Below, in pieces: positions 42,921-50,177 of a stretch of 64,000 bases of DNA (within the stretch, counting starts at the first letter, position 1; each line of letters opens with the position of its first letter). A program made the position numbers and the translations under genes. A model generated the notes under the pieces. It did not search any database. It was not told where the DNA came from and saw nothing but the letters and a program-made list of their open reading frames with translations. Origin of the DNA: Castellaniella daejeonensis (GTDB lineage Bacteria > Pseudomonadota > Gammaproteobacteria > Burkholderiales > Burkholderiaceae_B); contig NZ_BAAAFN010000015.1 in NCBI RefSeq assembly GCF_039523555.1, positions 186,001 through 250,000 of the forward strand, read 5' to 3'.

Positions 42921-43454
42921 CTAGAGCGTTTCGACGATGTGGTTCTGGTTGGTGTAGATGCAGAGCTCCCCGGCGATCTCCAGGGATTTCTTGACGATGT
43001 CGGCGGGGGAAAAATCGGTGGCCTCCAGCAGGGCGCGTGCCGCAGACTGGGCGTAGGCGCCGCCCGAACCGATGGCGGCGATGCCGTGTTCGGGCTCCAG
43101 GACGTCGCCGTTGCCCGTCAGGATCAGGGTGTGCTCGCGGTCGGCCACGATCAGCATGGCTTCCAGCCGGCGCAGCACGCGGTCGGTGCGCCAGTCGCGC
43201 GTGAGCTCGACGGCGGCGCGCATCAGGTGGCCCTGGTGCTTTTCCAGCTTGGCCTCGAAGCGTTCCTGCAGGGTGAAGGCATCTGCGGTGGCGCCGGCGA
43301 ACCCGGCCAGAACCTTGTCATGGTAGAGCCGCCGGATCTTGCGGGCCGTGCCCTTGATGACGATGTTTCCCAGCGTGACCTGTCCGTCGCCGCCCAGGGC
43401 GACTTCTTCGCCGCGCCGGACGCAGACGATGGTGGTGGCGTGAAATTGTTCCAT
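42921..43454 (-). CDS. hslV: HslV protease subunit
   Basis: A 177-residue Ntn threonine protease. The catalytic Thr is exposed after removal of MEQFHAT (TIVCVRRGEEVALGGDGQ). RKIRRLYHDKVLAGFAGATADAFTL and LLIVADREHTLILTGNGDV-type segments are intact. An in-frame ATG at 43481 would add nine residues, but family starts and the promoter layout favour 43454. A sigma32-type promoter and a hairpin overlap the start region. Confidence 0.97.
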   Translation of the reverse strand: MEQFHATTIVCVRRGEEVALGGDGQVTLGNIVIKGTARKIRRLYHDKVLAGFAGATADAFTLQERFEAKLEKHQGHLMRAAVELTRDWRTDRVLRRLEAMLIVADREHTLILTGNGDVLEPEHGIAAIGSGGAYAQSAARALLEATDFSPADIVKKSLEIAGELCIYTNQNHIVETL

Positions 43455-43485
43455 GTGGTTCTCTCGGGTAGAGACAACCACATGG
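43451..43485 (-). promoter_or_regulatory. Inverted repeat enclosing the hslV ribosome site and start codon
   Basis: On the minus strand CCATGTGGTT (43485-43476) pairs perfectly with AACCACATGG (43460-43451). An inner TCTC/GAGA stem extends it across one G-G mismatch to a TACCC loop. In RNA that includes both arms, the GAGAG ribosome site and the AUG of hslV would be buried. Confidence 0.7.
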
Positions 43486-43507
43486 GGGCGAACATGCGGA
43501 ACTCAAG
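43480..43507 (-). promoter_or_regulatory. Sigma32-type promoter of hslVU
   Basis: On the minus strand CTTGAG (43507-43502), 14 bases, CCCCATGT (43487-43480). This is a near-perfect match to the sigma32 consensus (CTTGAA, 13-14 bases, CCCCATNT). It lies in the 61-base gap between dksA and hslV. Transcription should start near 43473, about 20 bases before the hslV ATG. Confidence 0.8.
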
Positions 43508-43515
43508 CCCCCGGA

Positions 43516-43956
43516 TCAGTCTCCGTAGAGCTTCTGGCGCATTTCGCGGCGTTCCTGGGCTTCCAGCGACAGGGTGGCCGTGGGGCGGGCGAGCAGGCGG
43601 GGGATGCCGATGGGCTCGCCGGTTTCCTCGCACCAGCCGTATTCGCCGGCGTCGATGCGGGCAATGGCCTGCTGGACTTTCTTCAGCAGCTTGCGTTCGC
43701 GGTCGCGGGTACGCAGTTCCAGGGCGTGTTCTTCTTCGATCGTTGCGCGGTCGGCCGGGTCGGGCACGTACTGGGTCTCGCGCAGGTTCTCGGTCGTGGC
43801 GCCGGCATTGGTCAGGATTTCGTGTTCGAGCTGGTGCAGGCGCGCACGGAAGAACGCCAGCTGGGCTTCGTTCATGTAGTCCTTTTCAGGCATCGCCAGC
43901 AGCTCTTTTTCCGTAAGCAGCTTGCCCTGGGGTTTGGTGCTGGATTTGGTAGCCAT
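43516..43956 (-). CDS. dksA: DksA-type RNA polymerase regulator without zinc cysteines
   Basis: A 146-residue secondary-channel factor that works with ppGpp at rRNA and stress promoters. The coiled-coil tip with its essential acidic residues is intact (VPDPADRATIEEEHALELRTRDRERKLL). The globular end reads YGWCEETGEPIGIPRLLARP and TATLSLEAQERRE: three of the four zinc-finger cysteines of E. coli DksA are missing. This pattern is known for zinc-independent DksA proteins, including those of many alpha- and betaproteobacteria. It lies upstream of hslV and downstream of a zinc-related GTPase gene. Confidence 0.95.
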   Translation of the reverse strand: MATKSSTKPQGKLLTEKELLAMPEKDYMNEAQLAFFRARLHQLEHEILTNAGATTENLRETQYVPDPADRATIEEEHALELRTRDRERKLLKKVQQAIARIDAGEYGWCEETGEPIGIPRLLARPTATLSLEAQERREMRQKLYGD

Positions 43957-44037
43957 GTCGTGTCCTCTTCTTTCCTTATGTGCCGGGGCCTGTCTGCCGC
44001 AACCGGAAGGTACGGCGGGGCAGAGATGATGCGGTAT

Positions 44038-45147
44038 TCAGGCCAGGCATTGTTCGAGCCCCTGGGTGAAGATGTCCTGAGGCAGTTTACGGCCGATGAA
44101 GACCATGCGGGTATTCGGTTTTTCACTGGCAGGCCAGGGTTTCCCGGGCTCGGCGCCGAACATCATGTGGACGCCCTGGAACAGCATGCGGCGGTTGATG
44201 CCCTTGATGTACAGGATGCCCTTGTAACGCAGCAGATCGGGGCCGTAGACCTGGACGATGCCGCTGAGGAAGTCTTCCAGGCGTTCCGGATCGAAGGCGC
44301 GGTTGGAGCGGAACACGAAGGCGCCGATCTCGTCGTCGTGGTGGGCGTGATGGTGATCGTGGTCGCAGGCGGGACCGCAAGCGTGATGCCCGTCCTCGTC
44401 GTCATGATCGTGGTCGTGGCCGTGATCGTGATGATCGTGGCCATGGTGGTGGTCGTGTCCCGCGGCTTCCTCTGCGAGGAATTCGGGATCGATGTCCAGG
44501 ATGGCGTCCAGATCGAAGCCGCTGACGTCCAGCAGGGCCTTCAGGTCGGTCTCGCCGAAATGCGCGGGCAGGATCGAGGCACGCGGGTTGATCCGCACCA
44601 GGCGGGTGCGCAGGGCCTGGTAGTCGGCCTCGTTGACCAGGTCTTTTTTCGAGATCAGGATGCGGTCGGCGAAACCGACCTGGCGCTGGGCTTCTTCCTG
44701 GCGGTCCAGGGTGGCCATGCCGTGCTTGGCATCCACCACCGTGACGACGGCGTCCAGCCGGTAGGTGGCGGCGATGTCGTCGTCCATGAAGAAGGTCTGG
44801 CAGACCGGGCCGGGGTTGGCCATGCCCGTGGTCTCGATGATCACGCGGTCGAAGCGCACGTTGCCTGCGGCGCGGCGGGCGGCCAGATCGCCCAGCGTGC
44901 GGATCAGATCGCCGCGCACGGTGCAGCAGACACAGCCGTTGCTCAGCTCGACGACCTGTTCTTCGCTGTCCTGGACCAGCAGGTCGTTGTCGATGTTTTC
45001 TTCGCCGAATTCGTTTTCGATGACGGCAATGCGCTGGCCGTGGAATTCCGTCAGGATGCGGCGCAGCAGGGTGGTCTTGCCCGCTCCCAGAAAGCCCGTG
45101 AGCACGGTGACTGGAATCAGGGAATCGGCGGATGGAGCAGTATTCAT
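44038..45147 (-). CDS. CobW/G3E-family GTPase, probable zinc metallochaperone
   Basis: A 369-residue COG0523 protein. P-loop TGFLGAGKTTLLRRI (about residues 16-30), the metal-binding NGCVCCTVRGDL (CxCC, about residues 69-80), and ETTGMANPGPV are diagnostic. A long His/Asp-rich tract (about residues 210-250, with HDHHHGHDHHDHGHDH) precedes the CobW C-terminal domain. This arrangement is typical of the ZNG1/YeiR/ZigA type linked to zinc supply. GAGG lies before the ATG. No convincing Zur site was found upstream. Confidence 0.92.
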   Translation of the reverse strand: MNTAPSADSLIPVTVLTGFLGAGKTTLLRRILTEFHGQRIAVIENEFGEENIDNDLLVQDSEEQVVELSNGCVCCTVRGDLIRTLGDLAARRAAGNVRFDRVIIETTGMANPGPVCQTFFMDDDIAATYRLDAVVTVVDAKHGMATLDRQEEAQRQVGFADRILISKKDLVNEADYQALRTRLVRINPRASILPAHFGETDLKALLDVSGFDLDAILDIDPEFLAEEAAGHDHHHGHDHHDHGHDHDHDDEDGHHACGPACDHDHHHAHHDDEIGAFVFRSNRAFDPERLEDFLSGIVQVYGPDLLRYKGILYIKGINRRMLFQGVHMMFGAEPGKPWPASEKPNTRMVFIGRKLPQDIFTQGLEQCLA

Positions 45148-45266
45148 GATGGCCTCGAATGCGATGCGCCGTCCCCGCCCTTGTACGGGCTGCGCCGGAT
45201 GCCGGTGGGCATGGCCGTCCCGGCAGCGGGCAGGGTGCGGCGATCAGCATGCGATTACATCATAGG

Positions 45267-45289
45267 CCCGGGTTTAGGGCAAACCCGGG
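45267..45289. other. Perfect inverted repeat upstream of the CobW-type gene
   Basis: CCCGGGTTT and AAACCCGGG (9 bp each) flank AGGGC. It lies 120 bases upstream of the GTPase start and about 100 bases after the MXKDX stop. No T tract follows on either strand, so it may be an operator or an mRNA hairpin. Confidence 0.5.
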
Positions 45290-45391
45290 ACCGGAGTGGG
45301 GGATGCCGAAGCGCCGCGCCCCCCATTCCCCTCGTTTGCCGGGTGGCCGGTGGGGCCGGAGGCGTCTTCGGCCGGAGAGAAACCTACTTCT

Positions 45392-45685
45392 TCATGCGTC
45401 CTTGTCCATTTTCTGCATGTTGTCCTTCTTCATGCCGTCCTTGCCCATGGCGTCCTTTTCCATGCCCTTCTTGCCCATGTGATCCATGGCGGACCCATGC
45501 GCCTTGTCTTCCTTGGCCATCGGAGCCTGGGATGCGCCCATCCCGTCCTTGTGCATGGCCTGGCCCGACATCGGGGTCTTGTCCATGCCCGTGGCATCCT
45601 GGCCCATCGTGCCGGCGGCGAACGCCGGGAAGGCCCCCAATGCGAGGCATGCGGAAAGCGTTGCGGTGGCGAATGTGGTTTTCAT
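45392..45685 (-). CDS. Pentapeptide MXKDX-repeat protein
   Basis: A 97-residue secreted protein. A signal peptide (residues 1-23, ending AFPAFAAGT) is followed by a Met/Lys/Asp-rich region with repeats such as MHKDG, MEKDA, MGKDG, MKKDN and MDKDA. This matches the MXKDX family of Burkholderiales and relatives, function unknown. The Met-rich, periplasmic nature suggests metal binding or an oxidant sink. GGAAA lies before the ATG. It may share a transcript with the methionine-sulfoxide-reductase-like gene upstream. Confidence 0.82.
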   Translation of the reverse strand: MKTTFATATLSACLALGAFPAFAAGTMGQDATGMDKTPMSGQAMHKDGMGASQAPMAKEDKAHGSAMDHMGKKGMEKDAMGKDGMKKDNMQKMDKDA

Positions 45686-45752
45686 GATGTTTCCTTTCAA
45701 GGTGGGGGGAGAATCGCGGCGGTTGCCGCAGGGAGAGAAGGGGGCGTCTTCA

Positions 45753-46538
45753 TCAGCTTCCACCGAACCAGTTGTAGCCCTGGTCTTCCCAGTAGCCGCG
45801 GTTGAAGGTGTTGCTCACGAAGATCGCCTGGATGTGCTTGGGGTTCTTGTAGCCAAGCTTGGTGGGGATGCGCAGCTTCATGGGGAAGCCATACTTGGGT
45901 GGCAGCGGCCGGTCGTCCCAATCCAGGGCAATCAGCGTCTGGGGGTGCAGGGCGGTCGCCATGTCGATGCTGGTGTAGTAGCCGTCGGCGCAGTGGACGC
46001 CGACGTAGCGCGCGTTCAGGTCGGCGCCGATCATGTGCAGGAAATCGCTCAGGCGGGGGCCGCCCCATTTTCCGATGGCGCTCCAGCCTTCCACGCAGAT
46101 GTGGCGCGTGACCTGCGAGTATCGGGGCAGCGCACGCAGTTCGGGCAGCGACCATGGCCGCTTGTGGGCGACCAGGCCGGCGACTTCCAGCCTGAAATCC
46201 CCGGCATCGATGCGCGGTGCCATGTCCTCGTCGTAGAACGCGTTGAATGGAAAGGGCCGCGTGATCATGGAGTCCGGATAGGTGGGTGCGAGCAGCGAGG
46301 GATCGAACAGCCGGCCTTGGACCCAGTCGTTGATGCGCGAAATGCGCGTCAATGCCGCCTCGGCCGAGGCGTTGTCGTCGATGACGCAGCCGCTGAGCAG
46401 GGACAGTCCGCCCAGCGTCAGCCCGCGCGCCAGGAACCGGCGGCGTGACGCCTGGGGCAGCTGCCTGCGCAGCAGGTCGCGGGCCTCGGCCGCGACAGCC
46501 TCGGCGTTGTCCTTGTGCCAGGGGGAAAAGAGACTCAT
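45753..46538 (-). CDS. Molybdopterin-dependent oxidoreductase (sulfite oxidase/MsrP-like)
   Basis: A 261-residue periplasmic protein with a Tat-type signal (SRRRFLARGLTLGGLSLLSGC, possibly also a lipobox). The Mo-cofactor fold includes the ligand Cys in RHICVEGWSAIGKWGG (about residue 137), HCADGYYTSIDM and GYKNPKHIQAIFVSN. MsrP repairs periplasmic methionine sulfoxide with a membrane cytochrome b; the substrate here is not proven. It overlaps the cytochrome b gene (ATGA at 46535-46538). Confidence 0.9.
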   Translation of the reverse strand: MSLFSPWHKDNAEAVAAEARDLLRRQLPQASRRRFLARGLTLGGLSLLSGCVIDDNASAEAALTRISRINDWVQGRLFDPSLLAPTYPDSMITRPFPFNAFYDEDMAPRIDAGDFRLEVAGLVAHKRPWSLPELRALPRYSQVTRHICVEGWSAIGKWGGPRLSDFLHMIGADLNARYVGVHCADGYYTSIDMATALHPQTLIALDWDDRPLPPKYGFPMKLRIPTKLGYKNPKHIQAIFVSNTFNRGYWEDQGYNWFGGS

Positions 46539-47191
46539 GGCGCGATCTCCTTGTCGGAACGGGGCGGGCGTGGCCCGCCGGACAGCATGGCGAGCAGGGA
46601 TCTCGGCACCAGCAAGGCCATGGTGGCGTGGCCGGCCACGAAGGCGACGATGGCGGCCATGCCGTAGAAATGGATCAGCCGGGCGGCGTCGTAGCCCCCG
46701 AAAAGTTCGCGCAACATCGGGAACTGCACGGATTTCCAGACGACCAGGCCGCTGAGCACCACCAGGACGAGATCCAGGATCGCGAACAGGTAGGCGGCGC
46801 GCTGCACCTGGTTGTAGCGGCGCGGGTCCGAATGATCGAGGTGACCGGCCAGCGCCCGCCGCGCGTCGGCCAGCACACCGCGCGGGGTCACGGGAAACAG
46901 GCGCCGTGCCATCCGCCCCGTGGACAGGCAGAGGCACAGGTAGACCAGCCCGTTGATGACGAGCAGCCACATGCCGGCAAAGTGCCATTGCAGCGCTCCG
47001 CCCAGCCAGCCGCCCAGCGTGATGCCCGCCGGGAATGTGAAATCGAACAGGGGCGATGCGTTGTAGATGCGCCAGCCGCTCATGACCATGATCAGCACGG
47101 CCAGGGCGTTGAGCCAGTGCGTCATGCGCAGCCACAGCGGATGTGGCGGCCCGTCGTGCCTGGAAGGGATGGAGGTCGGATCGGCTTTCAT
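46535..47191 (-). CDS. Cytochrome b561-type membrane subunit
   Basis: A 218-residue protein with four main helices and conserved heme His residues (RMTHWLNALAVLIMVMSGWRIYN, LQWHFAGMWLLV, RLIHFYGMAAIVAFVAGHATMAL). It should pass quinol electrons to the periplasmic molybdoenzyme, to which it is translationally coupled. The ATG is exactly six bases after CATAAT and has no ribosome site, so a leaderless mRNA is predicted. Divergent from the response regulator. Confidence 0.88.
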   Translation of the reverse strand: MKADPTSIPSRHDGPPHPLWLRMTHWLNALAVLIMVMSGWRIYNASPLFDFTFPAGITLGGWLGGALQWHFAGMWLLVINGLVYLCLCLSTGRMARRLFPVTPRGVLADARRALAGHLDHSDPRRYNQVQRAAYLFAILDLVLVVLSGLVVWKSVQFPMLRELFGGYDAARLIHFYGMAAIVAFVAGHATMALLVPRSLLAMLSGGPRPPRSDKEIAP

Positions 47192-47197
47192 GGGTGC

Positions 47198-47280
47198 ATT
47201 ATGAAAAGCGTCCGATCCCGGAATCCTCGCCGAAAGTTCAAAAAAACGTGATAAACGGGCGTGCCGTCCTGTCGGATAAT
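47198..47280. promoter_or_regulatory. Divergent pair of -10 elements giving two leaderless transcripts
   Basis: Minus strand: CATAAT (47203-47198), six bases, cytochrome b ATG (47191). Plus strand: GATAAT (47275-47280), six bases, response regulator ATG (47287). Neither spacer holds a ribosome site. The middle has GAAAGTTCAAAAAAACGTG, an AT-rich patch where the regulator may bind. Confidence 0.6.
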
Positions 47281-47286
47281 GACCGG

Positions 47287-48003
47287 ATGGACGCCCCCAA
47301 ACGGATTCTGGTCGTCGAGGATGACGACGATATTGCCGAACTCCTGCGCCTGCACTTGCGCGACGAAGGTTACGACGCGGTGCGCGTTGCCGATGGAACC
47401 CAGGGCATGGCCGCGCTCGAGCAGGGGGGCTGGCATGCGCTGGTGCTCGACCTGATGCTGCCGGGCGTGGACGGCCTGGAGATCTGCCGCCGGGCGCGGG
47501 CCATGGCTTACTACATTCCCATCATCATCACCAGCGCGCGTTCCAGCGAGGTGCATCGCATCCTGGGGCTGGAGCTGGGCGCCGACGACTATCTGGCCAA
47601 GCCGTTCTCCATGATGGAGCTCGTGGCGCGCGTGCGCGCGCTCCTGCGGCGCAGCGAAGCCCTGGCGCGCAATGCCCGCCTGGATGCCGGGACGCTCGTG
47701 CTGGGCCGGCTCAGCATCGATCCGATCGCCAGGGAAGTGCGCCTGGGTGAGCAGCTGGTGGAACTGACGCCGCGCGAATTCGACCTGCTGTATTTCTTTG
47801 CCCGCCACCCCGGCAGGGTGTTCTCGCGCCTCGACCTGCTCAACCAGGTCTGGGGCTATCGGCACGATGGCTATGAGCACACGGTGAATACGCACATCAA
47901 CCGGCTGCGCATGAAGATCGAACCGAATCCGTCCGAACCCCGCCTGATCCTGACGGTGTGGGGGCGCGGCTACAAACTGGCGGAGGAGCCTGCGCCATGC
48001 TGA
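47287..48003 (+). CDS. OmpR-family response regulator
   Basis: A 238-residue two-component regulator. The receiver domain has the acidic triad VVEDDDD, phospho-acceptor Asp55 (LVLDLMLPGVDG) and the Lys of YLAKPFSMMELVARV. The winged-helix DNA-binding domain ends VNTHINRLRMKIEPNPSEPRLI. The frame is open further upstream, but MDAPKRILVVEDD is the family start. It is divergent from the molybdoenzyme operon and may control it. The sensor kinase follows with overlap. Confidence 0.95.
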   Translation: MDAPKRILVVEDDDDIAELLRLHLRDEGYDAVRVADGTQGMAALEQGGWHALVLDLMLPGVDGLEICRRARAMAYYIPIIITSARSSEVHRILGLELGADDYLAKPFSMMELVARVRALLRRSEALARNARLDAGTLVLGRLSIDPIAREVRLGEQLVELTPREFDLLYFFARHPGRVFSRLDLLNQVWGYRHDGYEHTVNTHINRLRMKIEPNPSEPRLILTVWGRGYKLAEEPAPC

Positions 48004-49493
48004 TGCGCAATCTTTCCCTGTCGCAACGCCTGTCGGCCGTGTTCGTCGTGCTGCTGCTGGCATGCTGCGCTGCGTCGGTCGCCCTGCAGATGCGGGGCAG
48101 CGAGCGCCACGAGCAGGAAGTCATTCAGCGGCTTTCGCTGGACCTGGCGCCGCAGATCGCCGGCTATCCGGAGCTGGTGGCAGCCGGGGGATTCAATCCC
48201 CCGGCGGTGCGCGACCTGTTCGACAAGCTCATGGCGGTGAACCCCAGCGTCGAGGTCTATCTGCTGGACACGACAGGACGCATCGTGTCCTACTCGGCTC
48301 CCGAAGGGGCCGTCAAGCGCACGCGGGTGGATCTTGCGCCCATCGAATCGCTGCTGGGCGGCGGCACGTTGCCGGTCTTCGGCGACGATCCGCGCAATCC
48401 CGGCGGCCGCAAGGTCTTCAGCGCCGCGCCGCTGAAATCCGCGGGCGGCGAGGCAGGCTTCGTCTACGTGGTTCTGCAGGGCTCCAGCCGCGATTCGCTG
48501 GCCGAACGTGTGCATGCGGGGGGTGCGGCCAATGCGATGCTGTGGTCCATGGGGCTGGTGGCCCTGCTGGGCCTGCTGGCCGGGCTGACGGCGTTCCACC
48601 TGATCACGCGCCCCTTGCGCACGCTGACCGAAGCGGTGCGGGGCCTCGAAGCCCACGGCATGTCCTGGCTGCCGCAGGCCCGGCCGCTCTTCAGGCGGGC
48701 GGCGGATAGCGGCAGCGACCTGCTGCTGCTGAGCCGCAGCTTCGAGAGCCTGGCGCAGCGCATCGACGAGCAATGGCGCGCGCTGCGCGACCAGGACCGA
48801 TTGCGGCGGGAATTGTTCGCCAACCTGTCTCACGATCTGCGCACGCCGCTCACATCGCTGCACGGCTACCTGGAGACCCTGCGGATGAAGTCCGATGCGC
48901 TGGACCCGCGCGAGCGGCAGCGCTATCTCGACATCGCCCTGGAACAAAGCCGCAAGGTCGGCCGCCTGGCCCAGGAAATGTTCGAGCTGGCGCGGCTGGA
49001 ATACGGCATGGTCAGGCCGCAGATGGAACCTTTCTTCCTGACGGACCTGCTGCAGGACGTATTCCAGAAATTCGAATTGGCGGCGGAAGCACGGAAACAG
49101 CGTCTGGTGGCCGACATCGGCTCCGGCCTGCCCCAGGTGATGGCCGACCTCGCCATGATGGAACGCGTGCTGGTCAACCTGATCGACAATGCGGTGCGGG
49201 CGACTCCGGTGGGCGGGGACATCACTGTGCGGCTGAGGCCGCACGGGGGGGGCGGCGTCGAGGTCACCGTGTGCGATACCGGGCCGGGCATCGCGCCCGC
49301 ATTGGCGGAGCATCTGTTCGAACGCCCGGCATTCACCGGCTATGCGGCCGCCCAGGAAACACGCTCGGGCGGGTTCGGCCTGATGATCGTGGACCGCATC
49401 CTGCAACTGCACAAAAGCACGATCCGGCTGCTGCCGCAACCCGGCGCGGGGGCGGTGTTCCAGTTCGTGTTGCGGAGCGGGATGCAGACATAG
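47997..49493 (+). CDS. Sensor histidine kinase
   Basis: A 498-residue inner-membrane kinase. One helix near residues 9-28 and another near 180-200 (MLWSMGLVALLGLLAGLTAF) enclose a ~150-residue periplasmic sensor. A HAMP segment, HisKA (NLSHDLRTPLTSLHGYLETL, His279) and HATPase (NLIDNAVRATP, CDTGPGIAP, GGFGLMIVDRIL) follow. It starts inside the regulator stop region; GGAGGA 9 bases upstream supports ATG 47997. The signal is unknown; the neighbouring MsrP-like operon suggests periplasmic redox stress. Confidence 0.94.
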   Translation: MLMRNLSLSQRLSAVFVVLLLACCAASVALQMRGSERHEQEVIQRLSLDLAPQIAGYPELVAAGGFNPPAVRDLFDKLMAVNPSVEVYLLDTTGRIVSYSAPEGAVKRTRVDLAPIESLLGGGTLPVFGDDPRNPGGRKVFSAAPLKSAGGEAGFVYVVLQGSSRDSLAERVHAGGAANAMLWSMGLVALLGLLAGLTAFHLITRPLRTLTEAVRGLEAHGMSWLPQARPLFRRAADSGSDLLLLSRSFESLAQRIDEQWRALRDQDRLRRELFANLSHDLRTPLTSLHGYLETLRMKSDALDPRERQRYLDIALEQSRKVGRLAQEMFELARLEYGMVRPQMEPFFLTDLLQDVFQKFELAAEARKQRLVADIGSGLPQVMADLAMMERVLVNLIDNAVRATPVGGDITVRLRPHGGGGVEVTVCDTGPGIAPALAEHLFERPAFTGYAAAQETRSGGFGLMIVDRILQLHKSTIRLLPQPGAGAVFQFVLRSGMQT

Positions 49494-49513
49494 CAGCGCG
49501 CCGGCGGCCGCGC

Positions 49514-49981
49514 TCAGGCCTGCTGGCAGCGGGGGCAGAGCGCGCGCAGTTCGGTTTCCGCGCTGCTCAGGACATAGCCGGCCTGGGCGACGCAGGCGGC
49601 CAGGCGGCGGCCCAGGTCGGGATCGCTGAGTTCGGCCACGCTGCCGCAGCGGGTGCAGACCACCAGCACGTCGTGGGGCTCGCCGCCCGCGTCGGTGCAG
49701 GCGCTCCAGGCGTTGATGGCGTCCAGCCGATGGATCAGGCCCTGCTCCGTCAGGAAATCCAGCGCGCGGTAGACCGTGGGGGGCGCGGCGCCGGGCTGCG
49801 CGGCGCGCAGGGCGTCGAGCAATTCATAGGCCTTGAGGCTGCCGTGGTGGCGCAGCAGCGTTTCCAGCACCAGGCGCCGCAGGGGCGTCAGGCGCGACCC
49901 GCGCGCGGCGCAGATTTGCTCGGCCGTATCCAGGCGGGCGGCGATTTCGGCATGCGAGTGGGAGTGGGCCTTCGTGGTCAT
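49514..49981 (-). CDS. zur: Fur-family zinc uptake regulator
   Basis: A 155-residue Fur-fold repressor. The winged helix (LTPLRRLVLETLLRHHGSLKAYELLDAL, with PPTVYRALDFLTEQGLIHRL) is followed by the dimer domain with zinc cysteines in VVCTRCGSV and LCPRCQQ and the His-rich HDVLVV. The N terminus has HSHSHAE. Assignment to Zur rather than Fur rests on the divergent znuCBA operon and the Zur-type palindrome at its own start. The upstream in-frame ATG at 50035 lies beyond the operator and is unlikely. Confidence 0.93.
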   Translation of the reverse strand: MTTKAHSHSHAEIAARLDTAEQICAARGSRLTPLRRLVLETLLRHHGSLKAYELLDALRAAQPGAAPPTVYRALDFLTEQGLIHRLDAINAWSACTDAGGEPHDVLVVCTRCGSVAELSDPDLGRRLAACVAQAGYVLSSAETELRALCPRCQQA

Positions 49982-49985
49982 GATG

Positions 49986-50003
49986 GTTATGTTATAACAT
50001 AAC
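49986..50003. promoter_or_regulatory. Zur operator containing -10 elements in both directions
   Basis: GTTATGTTATAACATAAC is a perfect 18-bp palindrome and fits the proteobacterial Zur box (core TGTTATAACA). It contains TATAAC on both strands: for znu at 49993-49998, and for zur at 49996-49991, the latter putting the zur start site about 3 bases before its ATG. One Zur dimer could shut both promoters. Confidence 0.92.
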
Positions 50004-50033
50004 AATTCCAGGCGACGCCGATCGCGGATCATC

Positions 50034-50177
50034 ATGCCCCTTTCCTCCCTGTTTTCCCGACCGGGCCGTTATCGCGGCTCTTCCTTGCTGTTGTCGGCAG
50101 GCCAGCGCATGCGCCGCGCCGCGCTGGCCGTGCTGTTTCTGTGGCTGCTGACCGGGTGGGCGCTGGAATGGTGGTGA
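50034..50177 (+). CDS. Possible 47-residue membrane leader peptide before znuC
   Basis: An ATG-to-TGA ORF immediately downstream of the Zur-controlled promoter. It has a basic N-terminal half (MPLSSLFSRPGRYRGSS) and one hydrophobic helix (AALAVLFLWLLTGWALEWW). It overlaps the znuC start by 10 bases, a coupling arrangement. The ribosome site is weak, and an internal ATG at 50109 could give a 22-residue form. It may be a real micropeptide or a translational leader; chance cannot be excluded. Confidence 0.45.
   Translation: MPLSSLFSRPGRYRGSSLLLSAGQRMRRAALAVLFLWLLTGWALEWW

Noticed and set aside
43454..43481. Upstream in-frame ATG at 43481 as the hslV start
   Set aside because: It lies within the sigma32 -10 region and would put nine extra residues before the catalytic Thr segment, unlike other HslV proteins.
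45148..45265. Possible Zur box upstream of the CobW-type GTPase (GCGATTACATCATAG)
   Set aside because: Only GAT-N3-ATC is symmetric and it lacks the TGTTATAACA core seen at zur/znu.
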